Below are positions 16,936-25,193 of a DNA stretch of 64,000 nt, piece by piece. Made by a program: the position numbers and the translations under genes. Numbering within the stretch: position 1 is the first letter of the stretch; each line of letters starts with the position of its first letter. The notes beneath the pieces are model-generated. The model ran no database searches and was not told where the DNA came from. It worked only from the letters and a program-made list of their open reading frames with translations. Source of the stretch: an uncultured Oscillospiraceae bacterium (GTDB taxonomy: Bacteria; Bacillota; Clostridia; Oscillospirales; Oscillospiraceae); assembly GCA_934622035.1 (NCBI GenBank), contig CAKTVG010000005.1:1-64000 (forward strand), in the 5' to 3' direction.

Positions 16936-18039
16936 TTAATTCAGGGAAAGATCTGCGTCGTCATCCGGATTCACCTTGCGTTTTGTGAGCGCGCGCAGGA
17001 GAATCAGTGCACCGCAGGTCACGGCGGTGCCGCAGACGATCGCAAGCGCGTAAATCGCAACATTGCCGACAAAGAACCAGGAGGCGATGCCGAGAGCCGG
17101 GGTGGAAAGCGTCATGCCGAAATAGCCGCCGATGACGGAGGCTGTCACGGAGCCGAGATAGGAGGCGATGGTGCAGCGCAGCAGGTCATTGACCACGAGC
17201 GGAAGGGCAAGCTCGGTGTAGCCGCCGATGAACACCATGGGGATGGATGCCTTGGAGTAGGAACGCTCGCCCTTGGTGGAATACTTCGGCGCGAGGAGAG
17301 AGGCCAGCATAATACCGAGGGGCGGGACCATGACCATGCAGATGCGGCAGCCGTAGAAGGTGGTGATGCCCTCGGCCCAGGCGGCGCCTGCAATCGCGGA
17401 GGCGATCTTGGAGATCGGACCGCCGAAGTCAATGCCGTCCAGCGAGCCCATGACGAAGCCCAGCAGAGCGCCCTGCTCGGAGTTCAGGTTCGACAGACGC
17501 TCAGCGGCCCAGACGGTAAAGGCGGAAAGGGGCGCACAGACAACTTCCAGCATAAAGATACCGACGACGCCGCCTGCGATGATCGGCGCGAACATCCCCC
17601 AAAGCTGTGCGAGGATCTTTTTGGGACGCACAAATTTGATCAGGATTTGCAGCAGATAACCGACCAGGAAGCCGCCGATCATAGCGCCGATGTAGCCTGC
17701 GCCGTTGTTGTAGGCAATGTAGGCGACGACATAGCCGGGCGCGAGCGCGGCCTTATTGGCGATGCTGTAGGCGATGAACATGCCAAGGAAGGGAACAAAG
17801 AACTGCATTGCGGTGGAGCTGAGGGTCTTGATGTCGGCAAGAATAGCCCAGTCGACCCAGCGGCTCAGAACGCCGAGCGCGCCCAGGACGCCGCCGAGCA
17901 TGATCATCGGCAGCATGTAGGAAATGCCGGTGCGGAGATGGTTAAAGGGCTTGTGGAAGATTTCCTTCCAGATCTCTTTGTTGCTCTGCTGCCCGTCAAG
18001 GCTCAGCTCAACATCAAAGGTTTCGTTTTTGTTTGACAT
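16936..18039 (-). CDS. PTS fructose-family EIIC permease (367 aa)
   Basis: The membrane channel of the PTS. Many transmembrane spans are visible (for example MQFFVPFLGMFIAYSIANKA and IIAGGVVGIFMLEVVCAPLS), with the fructose-family GAMIGGFLVGYLLQILIKF block. The N-terminal 35 residues are cytosolic. GGAGTCC precedes the ATG. The true sugar is unknown; the neighbouring epimerase hints at a keto-sugar or polyol. Confidence 0.9.
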   Translation of the reverse strand: MSNKNETFDVELSLDGQQSNKEIWKEIFHKPFNHLRTGISYMLPMIMLGGVLGALGVLSRWVDWAILADIKTLSSTAMQFFVPFLGMFIAYSIANKAALAPGYVVAYIAYNNGAGYIGAMIGGFLVGYLLQILIKFVRPKKILAQLWGMFAPIIAGGVVGIFMLEVVCAPLSAFTVWAAERLSNLNSEQGALLGFVMGSLDGIDFGGPISKIASAIAGAAWAEGITTFYGCRICMVMVPPLGIMLASLLAPKYSTKGERSYSKASIPMVFIGGYTELALPLVVNDLLRCTIASYLGSVTASVIGGYFGMTLSTPALGIASWFFVGNVAIYALAIVCGTAVTCGALILLRALTKRKVNPDDDADLSLN

Positions 18040-18063
18040 GGGTTGGACTCCTTTTTCTATTTT

Positions 18064-18531
18064 TTAGGCGCCGTAGTCAGTAATGATTTGAATTGCCTCT
18101 TCCTGCGTTTTGGCCGTGTCCAGACGCTCACGGAGTTCATCGTCCAGCAGCATGACGCAGATGGCAGACAGAAGAGCGAGCTGCTCGTTCTCCTCGCCGG
18201 TGTTTTTTCCTTTTGCCACCGCAAGAAGAAAAATCAGATGTACGGGAGTTTCTCCGTCGCCGTCCCAGTCAAAGGGAAAGCGGTTGCGGAGGAAGCAGAC
18301 GGATGCCTGCCGGACAGTCTCGGAAATACCGTGGGGCATTGCAACGCTCATTGCGCTATAGGTGGAGGCGAGTGCTTCGCGCTCCTTCACCGCCCTGCAA
18401 AAAGCGTCGGCACTTTCGATGCGTCCGGTGGCCGCAAGCCGCGAGGCGAGTGCGGCGATGCAGTCTTCTTTGCAGGTGAACTCCGTGCCCAGCATGACAA
18501 GCTCGGGTTGGGTGACGTTCCGCAGATTCAT
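18064..18531 (-). CDS. PTS fructose/mannitol-family EIIA component (155 aa)
   Basis: The active histidine H67 lies in SVAMPHG, the family signature. It takes phosphate from HPr. ATG at 18531 is chosen because GAGG lies six bases before it; the ATG at 18537 directly abuts that site. Gene order EIIA-EIIC-EIIB follows the epimerase with only 8 bp between. Confidence 0.85.
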   Translation of the reverse strand: MNLRNVTQPELVMLGTEFTCKEDCIAALASRLAATGRIESADAFCRAVKEREALASTYSAMSVAMPHGISETVRQASVCFLRNRFPFDWDGDGETPVHLIFLLAVAKGKNTGEENEQLALLSAICVMLLDDELRERLDTAKTQEEAIQIITDYGA

Positions 18532-18539
18532 ATGCATCC

Positions 18540-19253
18540 TCACAGACCGAACTTGAGCGCGGCGGCGTCGATGGCAGCGCGGCATTTCTTCACGCCTGCG
18601 GTGATGCCGTCCGGGTCGCCGAAGACGGCGGTGGAAAGAATCAGCACATCGGGGTCTGCTTCGATAATGCCCTCGAGATTGTTATAGCGCAGACCGCCGT
18701 CCACGGCAAGCTCACAATCCGGATTGCAGTCGCGGATCATTTGCCGGGCCTCCTTGACCATCTTGACGGAGCTGCGCCGCCAGGACCAGTGCTCCTCTCC
18801 CTCGACGGGACGCGCACCGTGGATGACGACATGCAGACGATCGATGTCATAGATGGATTCGTTCAGGAAGCACAGGGGCGTATAGCAGCCGACAGTCAGG
18901 CCGATTTTCATACCCATGCCGTGGCACCAGTCAATCAGATAGGCCAGATTTGCACCCAGGAACAGCTCTGCCGGAAGAACAAGCATGTTACAGCCAGCCT
19001 TCGCGATTTTTTCCACAAAGAGTCTGTCGCATTCGCGCGTGTAAAAGTGGCATTCGATTGGCAGCGGGGTCACAGGACGAATTCCGGCGATGATCTGGTG
19101 GCCTCCCATGAGCTGAAGATTTTTCAGCTCATACATGTCTGCCGCGTCGGAATGGATGTAGTCGACACCGGCATCCGTCGCTTCCTTGATTGCGGCGTGC
19201 AGATTGCCATAGTCCACATGTGCCATTCCGGCGGCAATTTTGATTTTTTTCAT
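18540..19253 (-). CDS. Ribulose-phosphate 3-epimerase-family protein (237 aa)
   Basis: A TIM barrel with the Rpe metal and catalytic residues: VDYIHSDAAD (His and Asp), PIECHFYT (His) and ELAVDGGLRYNN (catalytic Asp). The usual N-terminal PS loop is replaced by AAGMAHVDYG, so the substrate probably differs from ribulose-5-phosphate. It is the first gene of the PTS operon and likely epimerises the phosphorylated sugar that the PTS delivers. AAGGAGG precedes the ATG. This is a class assignment only. Confidence 0.75.
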   Translation of the reverse strand: MKKIKIAAGMAHVDYGNLHAAIKEATDAGVDYIHSDAADMYELKNLQLMGGHQIIAGIRPVTPLPIECHFYTRECDRLFVEKIAKAGCNMLVLPAELFLGANLAYLIDWCHGMGMKIGLTVGCYTPLCFLNESIYDIDRLHVVIHGARPVEGEEHWSWRRSSVKMVKEARQMIRDCNPDCELAVDGGLRYNNLEGIIEADPDVLILSTAVFGDPDGITAGVKKCRAAIDAAALKFGL

Positions 19254-19318
19254 CGTTTGACCTCCTTGCTGGTTAAGGTAGACGGTGCCTGCAGGCGCAC
19301 ACAATTTAACCTAGGAAC

Positions 19319-19347
19319 AGTATAAATATTCCGAGCAATCTTGTCAA
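19319..19347 (-). promoter_or_regulatory. Sigma-A promoter of the PTS operon
   Basis: On the minus strand TTGACA (19342-19347), 17 bp, TATACT (19319-19324). The imperfect palindrome TTAACCTAGGAA (19306-19317) overlaps the likely start site and could be an operator. The leader is about 60 nt and has no evident antiterminator. Confidence 0.8.
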
Positions 19348-19465
19348 TATATACAACTATATCAAATGATGCCACATTAAAACGGTAATTTTTTGCATGT
19401 TTTCCGGGCAAGGTGCGGTCTGCGGCCGGGAAGCCGCAATTTCATGCCGCAATCGCGAATCCGGC

Positions 19466-19494
19466 TTGCATTTTGCGTGCGATTCGTGTAGACT
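19466..19494 (+). promoter_or_regulatory. Sigma-A promoter of the XdhC operon
   Basis: TTGCAT (19466-19471), 17 bp, TAGACT (19489-19494); the start would be near 19501, about 35 bp before the ATG. Confidence 0.6.
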
Positions 19495-19535
19495 ATAACT
19501 ATTCCATTCATTAAATAATACAGGGTGAAGCAACG

Positions 19536-20516
19536 ATGAAAAACCTGACACAGAAAATGATAGAAGCGGTAGAGCGCGGTGAACGCGTCGTCCTGTGCAC
19601 CATCCTTGCCAGCTCCGGCTCGTCCCCGCGCGGCGCGGGTGCGAGAATGGCGGTCTTTGCCGACGGCAGCACGCTGGGCACCATCGGCGGCGGCCGTGTG
19701 GAGCTGCTGGCGGCGCAGGAGGCACTGGAGGTGCTGCACAGCGGACAGACGCATGTGCGTGCGTTCTGCCTTGCGCCGGATCAGGTTGCCAGCATCGGCA
19801 TGATCTGCGGCGGCAATGTGACGGTTTACTACCAGCTTCTGACGGAAAAGGAGCTGCCGGTTCTGTGCCGGATGCGCCAGGCGCTGTCCTCACCGGAGAA
19901 CAGCTGGCTCTATCTGCGCATCCGGGAGGGATCGGTAGAAGAATTCCGCATCGTCTCCGCGCCGGATGCAGCGCAGGAGCCGGAGCTGTTTACAAGCCGG
20001 GCGGTCTACCGGAAGGGAGAACCTCTGGTCTACACCGAACCGCTCGTCCGCGCGGGCAGAGTGTATCTCTTCGGCGGCGGGCACGTCGGGCAGGCGCTGG
20101 TGCCGGTGCTTGCGGGTATTGATTTTCGTGTGACCGTGCTGGACAACCGGAAGGAGCTGGCAAACCAAAAGACCTTCCCCTTGGCAGATGAGGTCATTTT
20201 TGCGGATTTCTCCAATATTTATGAGAGAATTACCCTGACACCGGACGATTATGTCGTCATTATGACACCGGGCCATCAGGCGGATTATCAGGTGCTCGAG
20301 CAGGTGCTGCGCAGGAAAACGCGCTATGTTGGGTGTATTGGCAGCCGCCATAAGATCGCGCGGACGCAGCAGCTTCTGCGTGAGGCGGGAATTTCGGAAG
20401 AGGCAATTGCCGGCGTCCATTCGCCCATCGGTCTTGCCATCGGCGCGGAGACACCGGCGGAAATTGCCATCAGCATTGCGGCGGAGATGATCCGCTGCCG
20501 GGCGGAAACCCAATGA
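19536..20516 (+). CDS. XdhC/CoxI-family molybdo-enzyme maturation protein (326 aa)
   Basis: XdhC proteins insert or sulfurate the molybdenum cofactor of xanthine-dehydrogenase-type hydroxylases. The N-terminal domain shows CTILASSGSSPRGAGARM and GTIGGGRVE. The C-terminal Rossmann part has VYLFGGGHVGQAL, VTVLDNR and VGCIGSRHK, then SPIGLAIGAETPAEIAISI. First gene of a three-gene operon overlapping the next by 4 bp. No molybdo-enzyme is in the window, so its client lies elsewhere. Confidence 0.9.
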   Translation: MKNLTQKMIEAVERGERVVLCTILASSGSSPRGAGARMAVFADGSTLGTIGGGRVELLAAQEALEVLHSGQTHVRAFCLAPDQVASIGMICGGNVTVYYQLLTEKELPVLCRMRQALSSPENSWLYLRIREGSVEEFRIVSAPDAAQEPELFTSRAVYRKGEPLVYTEPLVRAGRVYLFGGGHVGQALVPVLAGIDFRVTVLDNRKELANQKTFPLADEVIFADFSNIYERITLTPDDYVVIMTPGHQADYQVLEQVLRRKTRYVGCIGSRHKIARTQQLLREAGISEEAIAGVHSPIGLAIGAETPAEIAISIAAEMIRCRAETQ

Positions 20517-21226
20517 TGCAGTGGTGGGGCCCCGATGCGATCCGCTTTATGCGTGACGCGTCGGAGTACGGCGACTATTATGTGCGGCTGGCCGGCCGGC
20601 TGATGCGATGGCTCCCTGCGGATGGGCATGTCTGCGACGCCGGGTGCGGTCTGGGCTATCTTGCGCAGGCGCTTGCGCGACGCTGCCGCCGCGTGACGGC
20701 CATCGACCGCTCCGAGGCGGCGATTGCGGAACTGCGGGCGCGCGCGCCGGAGCAGAATCTGACGGTGCTGTGCGAGGACCTTTTCGCCATGCCGTCCGCG
20801 CCGCAATTTGACGCCATGACCTTTTGCTATTTCGGAAGGATTGAGGAGATCCTGCGCTTGACAAAGCGGCACTGCCGCGGCACGGCGGTTGTCATCAAGC
20901 GCGACTGCCGGGAGCACCGCTTTTCCGTGGACGCCTCTGCGGCACACCGTGACATCCGTCCGGCGGCGGAGGCGTTCCTGAAGGAGCGGGGAATCCCATT
21001 CCATGCCGAAAAGCTGGAGCTGGAGCTTGGGCAGCCCTTCCGCACGATGGAAGATGCCATGACCTTTTTCCGCCTGTACAATAAGGGCGGTGAGCTGACG
21101 GCGCAGTGGGTTGCAAGCCGGTTGACGGAGACGGGGCAGGCGGATTATCCGCTCTATCTCCCGGAGATACGAAAAATGGCAATCCTGGTTTTGCAGGCCG
21201 GGGATATTTCGGAGGAATGGGCATGA
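20513..21226 (+). CDS. Class I SAM-dependent methyltransferase (237 aa)
   Basis: The SAM-binding motif VCDAGCGLGYLAQAL (motif I) and acidic VTAIDRSEAAI (post-I) are clear. It overlaps XdhC and the NTPase by ATGA-type junctions, so the three are translationally coupled. Similar methyltransferases occur next to XdhC in clostridial molybdenum-hydroxylase clusters, but the methylated substrate is not known. Confidence 0.8.
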   Translation: MMQWWGPDAIRFMRDASEYGDYYVRLAGRLMRWLPADGHVCDAGCGLGYLAQALARRCRRVTAIDRSEAAIAELRARAPEQNLTVLCEDLFAMPSAPQFDAMTFCYFGRIEEILRLTKRHCRGTAVVIKRDCREHRFSVDASAAHRDIRPAAEAFLKERGIPFHAEKLELELGQPFRTMEDAMTFFRLYNKGGELTAQWVASRLTETGQADYPLYLPEIRKMAILVLQAGDISEEWA

Positions 21227-21732
21227 ATATTATCGTATGCGGCTGCACGGGCAGCGGAAAATCCACGGCGATCAAGCGCATCCTCTCCGGCTGCAAAGAG
21301 CCGGTCTATGGCTTCTGGACGGAAAAGCTGGCGGCCGACCCGTTGACGGGGAACGCGCCGGTATACATCCACGGCTGCTGTGAGCAGCTCAGCTTTGCGC
21401 CGGATCATCAGATCGGCTCCTGCAAGGACCGGTGCGCAGAAAAGCGGCCGGAGATTTTCGACACGACCGGCATTGCACTCCTGGAGAACATCCCGGCGGG
21501 AAGCCTGGTGCTTTTGGATGAGATCGGCGTGATGGAAAGCAAAGCGCAGCGCTTCATCGTTCGGCTGCATGAGCTGCTCGATGGCGACTACCGCGTGATC
21601 GCGGCGGTGCGCGACCGCTCTACGCCGCTGCTGGACGCCATCCGCGGCCACGAAAAGAGCCTCTGCGTGACTGCGCATGAGGCCAACACACCGGAATTTG
21701 CAGCTCGTGCAAAGCGGGAGCTTGGAATATGA
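21223..21732 (+). CDS. THEP1-like P-loop NTPase (169 aa)
   Basis: Walker A CGCTGSGKST (residues 6-15) and Walker B SLVLLDEIGVME fit the nucleoside-triphosphatase THEP1/YfkB group. The ATG at 21223 follows GGAGGAATGGGC and overlaps the methyltransferase stop. It ends the XdhC operon and is followed at once by a terminator. It may assist cofactor handling; this comes from context only. Confidence 0.75.
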   Translation: MNIIVCGCTGSGKSTAIKRILSGCKEPVYGFWTEKLAADPLTGNAPVYIHGCCEQLSFAPDHQIGSCKDRCAEKRPEIFDTTGIALLENIPAGSLVLLDEIGVMESKAQRFIVRLHELLDGDYRVIAAVRDRSTPLLDAIRGHEKSLCVTAHEANTPEFAARAKRELGI

Positions 21733-21742
21733 CGGTGATAAC

Positions 21743-21779
21743 AAACGCCTCTGCCGGAATTTTCCGGCAGAGGCGTTTT
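21743..21779. terminator. Bidirectional rho-independent terminator
   Basis: A 17-bp stem (AAACGCCTCTGCCGGAA and its complement) with a TT loop and flanking A/T tracts separates the convergent NTPase and P-type ATPase genes. Confidence 0.9.
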
Positions 21780-21798
21780 GAAATCTGTTGTTTAGATT

Positions 21799-24237
21799 TT
21801 AATGTGTTTTCCGCTTTCTACGCGGCCTTTCGTGTGGCTTCTGGTCGTATTTTTCCACCTGCCGGTCAAAAATCAGCAGGAAGAACCGCATCAGCGTCGG
21901 CGCGGTCAGAAGCAGAACGACCATGATCAAGCCGGATTGATAATTGATCCGCGGAATCTCAAAGAAGCCGGGGATGAACAGAAGACAGGCCAGCATGGCG
22001 GCGGACATGGCCGCAAAGACGATCAGGCGCAGCTTCGTAAACGGTTTGGAGACGTGATAGAGCGTGATCAGGCCGACGGCGGACAGCAGCCACACGGCAA
22101 TCGTGTTGAGGTGTGAATCCGGCAGCCCGAAGGTGGAGGTCAGCATGCCCGCGAGCATGACCAGAATGATGTTCGTCAGGCCGCCCGGCATGGCACGGCG
22201 GATGACGTTGCGCATAAATTTGCCCTCCACGCGGGCGTAGTTCGGCTCCAGCGCAAGGAAGAAGGAGGGCACGCCGATGGTCAGGCTGCTGATGAGTGAG
22301 AGCTGAATGGCCTGAAGGGGATAGGGCATGTCCACAAACATCAGTAAAATGGTCAGAACGAAGGAAAAAATGTTCTTTACCAGGAAGAGCGCCGCGGCGC
22401 GCTGGATATTATTGATGACCCTGCGGCCCTCGGCGACGATATGCGGCATGGCGCTGAACTGGGAGTTCAGCAGGACAATCTGCGCCACCTGAGAGGCAGC
22501 CTGACTGCCGGAGGCCATGGCAATGCCGACGTCGGCATCCTTGAGGGCGAGCACGTCGTTGACGCCGTCGCCCGTCATGCCCACCGTGTGTCCCTGCGCC
22601 TGGAAGGCGCGGACGAGGAAGCGTTTCTGCTCCGGCGTGACGCGGCCGAAGACGGTATACTTGCGGACGGCCTCTGCGTAGTCGCGCTCCGTGTGCAGGC
22701 TGGTGGCGTCGATGTAGCGGTCGGCGTTCTCAATACCGGCGCGGGCGGCAATTTCGGAGACAGTGATGGGGTTATCACCCGAGATGACGCGGATGGACAC
22801 GCCCTGCTCGGCAAAGTAGCGGAAGGTGTTCTGCGCATCCGGGCGCAGAAGGTTGGAAAGATAGATCAGGGCGATAGGCGTGACGAGGGCGCTGTCCAGC
22901 GGGCCGTCGAGCGTGGATTCGTAGGAGGCCAGCAGCAGCACGCGGCAGCCGCGCGCGGACCAAGGCTCGGTATTATCGCGAATGGAGTCATAGCGGTCGC
23001 CCATGACAAATTCCGGCGCACCGATGACGTAGCGCCCGTGCTCGCCGAAATCCGCGGCGGACCATTTGGTGGAGGAGGAGAAGGGGATGCGCCGGACGGC
23101 ATGCCAGCTGGTCTGTTCACCGAATTGCAGGGCCATGGCCTTCGCGGTTTCGTTGTCCGGCTCCTCGCCGTAATAAAAGGCGGCAAGGATTTTTTCGATG
23201 TCCTCATAGGAGAAACGCTCGGAGGCGAGCGGGAAAATGTCCGTGACCTCCATGGACGGCTCGGTGATGGTGCCGGTCTTGTCCACGCAGAGGACGTCCA
23301 CATGCGCCAGCGTTTCAATGCAGTTCATGTCCTGCACCAGCACGCGGCTGCGAGAGAGCTTCAGGCAGCTTGCGGCGATGGCGACGCTCGTCAGCAGATA
23401 CAGTCCCTCGGGGATCATGCCGATCAATGCGGCGACGGTGGACTCCACGGATTCGCGCAGCGGAAGCCCCTGAAACGCAGAGAGATAATGCCGCAGGAAG
23501 AGCATAATGCCCAGCGGGATCAGCGCAATGCCGACGACGGTAATCAGGCGCGTCAGGGACTTCATCATCTCGGACTGCGTGGAACGGACGTTGCGCTTGG
23601 CCTCGGCGGCCAGCTTTGCGGCGTAGCTTTCTGCACCGACATGCGTCAGCTGGGCGCGGCAGCGGCCGGAGATGACAAAGCTGCCGGATTTCAGCACATC
23701 GCCGGGATTCTTGATGATGGCGTCGGCCTCGCCGGTCAGCAGTGACTCGTTGACCTGCATCTGCCCGTCGCGCACCACGGCGTCCGCGCAGATCTGGTCG
23801 CCGGCGGCGAATTCAGCGATATCGTCGCGGACGAGCTGGTCCGTCCGGACACTCACGCGCTGCGCCGAGCGGATGACTCTCTGTTGCCCGGCGGCGACGA
23901 GCGTCAGCTTATCGACCGCGCGCTTGGCGCGCGTCTCCTGAAAAATACCGACGACGGTATTTGCGGCGGCGACGATCAGAAACGTCAGGTTTTTGAAGGA
24001 ACCGACGATGATCAGCGCGACGGCAAGAACAAGGAAGATCAAATTAAAGAAGGTAAAAACGTTTTCCTTGACGATCTGCTTTTCTGTTTTTGTGTTGGAG
24101 GGCGGCTGCTTGTTGCCGAGACCGTTGGTCTGGCGGAGCTTGACCTCCTGTGGCGACAGGCCCTCGTCAATATCTGCGTTCAGAACCGGAACAGGGCGGA
24201 AGGCCCGATGGGGGACGCTGTTTTGTTTCTGTTTCAT
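21799..24237 (-). CDS. Cation-translocating P-type ATPase (812 aa)
   Basis: ATP-driven ion pump in the membrane. The phosphorylated aspartate D319 lies in LCVDKTGTIT, LTGEAD is the actuator loop, TGDGVND (about 554-560) the hinge and IPEGLY the PEGL ion site of P2-like pumps. About ten membrane spans are visible. It resembles the CtpE-like group linked to calcium uptake, but ion identity is inferred. ATG at 24237 has AGGAGC seven bases upstream, so the 12-codon extension is not needed. It is a single gene convergent with the XdhC operon. Confidence 0.85.
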   Translation of the reverse strand: MKQKQNSVPHRAFRPVPVLNADIDEGLSPQEVKLRQTNGLGNKQPPSNTKTEKQIVKENVFTFFNLIFLVLAVALIIVGSFKNLTFLIVAAANTVVGIFQETRAKRAVDKLTLVAAGQQRVIRSAQRVSVRTDQLVRDDIAEFAAGDQICADAVVRDGQMQVNESLLTGEADAIIKNPGDVLKSGSFVISGRCRAQLTHVGAESYAAKLAAEAKRNVRSTQSEMMKSLTRLITVVGIALIPLGIMLFLRHYLSAFQGLPLRESVESTVAALIGMIPEGLYLLTSVAIAASCLKLSRSRVLVQDMNCIETLAHVDVLCVDKTGTITEPSMEVTDIFPLASERFSYEDIEKILAAFYYGEEPDNETAKAMALQFGEQTSWHAVRRIPFSSSTKWSAADFGEHGRYVIGAPEFVMGDRYDSIRDNTEPWSARGCRVLLLASYESTLDGPLDSALVTPIALIYLSNLLRPDAQNTFRYFAEQGVSIRVISGDNPITVSEIAARAGIENADRYIDATSLHTERDYAEAVRKYTVFGRVTPEQKRFLVRAFQAQGHTVGMTGDGVNDVLALKDADVGIAMASGSQAASQVAQIVLLNSQFSAMPHIVAEGRRVINNIQRAAALFLVKNIFSFVLTILLMFVDMPYPLQAIQLSLISSLTIGVPSFFLALEPNYARVEGKFMRNVIRRAMPGGLTNIILVMLAGMLTSTFGLPDSHLNTIAVWLLSAVGLITLYHVSKPFTKLRLIVFAAMSAAMLACLLFIPGFFEIPRINYQSGLIMVVLLLTAPTLMRFFLLIFDRQVEKYDQKPHERPRRKRKTH

Positions 24238-24367
24238 AAAGCTGCTCCTGTGCCCCAAATTTCTGCTCTTCATTATAGCACAAATCTTTGCGAAATAACA
24301 TCCGCCTGCGAAAAATTAATGATTTAGACACAGACCCGGAAACGGAACAAAAAAGAAGAAAAAATGC

Positions 24368-24396
24368 TTGATTTATGGGTAAGAATATGATAAGAT
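24368..24396 (+). promoter_or_regulatory. Promoter and leader of rplS
   Basis: TTGATT (24368-24373), 17 bp, TAAGAT (24391-24396). The leader to the ATG is about 75 nt and GC-rich; many Firmicutes regulate L19 through a leader RNA here, but I could not confirm that fold. Confidence 0.6.
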
Positions 24397-24478
24397 AACC
24401 TGGTCTGCAAATGGGTGGTCCTCTGCGCGGCGTGGTCATCGCCGGTACGAACGCCTAATAAACAAGGAGGACAAAGTT

Positions 24479-24820
24479 ATGGATCTGATGAAGGCTTTGA
24501 CCAGCCAGTACATGAAGGAAGAGCTGCCGCAGATGAACGTCGGCGACACGGTTCGTGTTCATGTAAAAATCAAGGAAGGCGCTCGCGAGAGAGTGCAGGT
24601 TTTCGAAGGCACCATCATTGTCCGCAAGCATGGCGGCATTGAGGAGACCATCACCGTCCGCCGTCTGAGCTACGGCGTCGGCTGCGAGAAGGTGTTCCCG
24701 GTTCACTCCCCGAACATCGTGAAGGTTGAGACTGTCCGCCGCGGCAAGGTCCGTCGTGCGAAGCTCTACTATCTGCGCAACCGTCTTGGCAAGGCTGCAA
24801 AGGTCAAGGAAAGAGTCTAA
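24479..24820 (+). CDS. rplS: 50S ribosomal protein L19 (113 aa)
   Basis: Full-length L19 at the 30S-50S interface. PQMNVGDTVRVHVKIKEG, RVQVFEGTIIVRKHGG, TVRRLSYGVGCEKVFPVHSP and RAKLYYLR are family blocks. AAGGAGG lies eight bases before the ATG. It has its own promoter and terminator and is not attached to trmD or rimM here. Confidence 0.97.
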   Translation: MDLMKALTSQYMKEELPQMNVGDTVRVHVKIKEGARERVQVFEGTIIVRKHGGIEETITVRRLSYGVGCEKVFPVHSPNIVKVETVRRGKVRRAKLYYLRNRLGKAAKVKERV

Positions 24821-24829
24821 CGCAAAAGT

Positions 24830-24861
24830 CCCCTTCGGTGCACCGCACCGGAGGGGTTTTT
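24830..24861 (+). terminator. Terminator of rplS
   Basis: CCCCTTCGGTGC (24830-24841) pairs with GCACCGGAGGGG (24845-24856), with one G-T pair, then TTTTT. Confidence 0.9.
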
Positions 24862-24997
24862 GTATATTCTTTTCCGTTTCCGTCTGCTCAGGAGCAAAAA
24901 AGAAATGCAACATGCAGTAGGTTTGCTTATGCGCATTCCTGAAAAATTAATTGTACAAAGTACACAAAACGGCATCCGGTATTTTTCTTTTGGATGT

Positions 24998-25060
24998 TTC
25001 CTTTTGGGGAATTCAAGTTCCTTTTCTATACTATTTATTTCAGCGGGAATCCAATATAAT
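24998..25060 (+). promoter_or_regulatory. Conserved activator-type promoter block of the second GH85 gene
   Basis: TTCCTTTT at 24998-25005 and 25018-25025 with GGAA between them (10-bp phasing), then TATAAT (25055-25060) 37 bp after the second repeat and ATTTATG. Spacing is identical to the block at 1355. GTACACAAAA (24960-24969) matches GTGCACAAAA (1317-1326) at the same offset. The remainder of the 24862-25193 gap shows no gene. Confidence 0.6.
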
Positions 25061-25193
25061 ATTTATGGCGGTATGGGTCTATGCCTCGGCGGCGGTTTTC
25101 AAAGCTCCGAAGACCGAGAAGGGGCGTGTAACGTGCAAATGACACCGTGCTGCCGGACAAACTACGCGGACCCCAAAATATGAAAGGGAGGAA

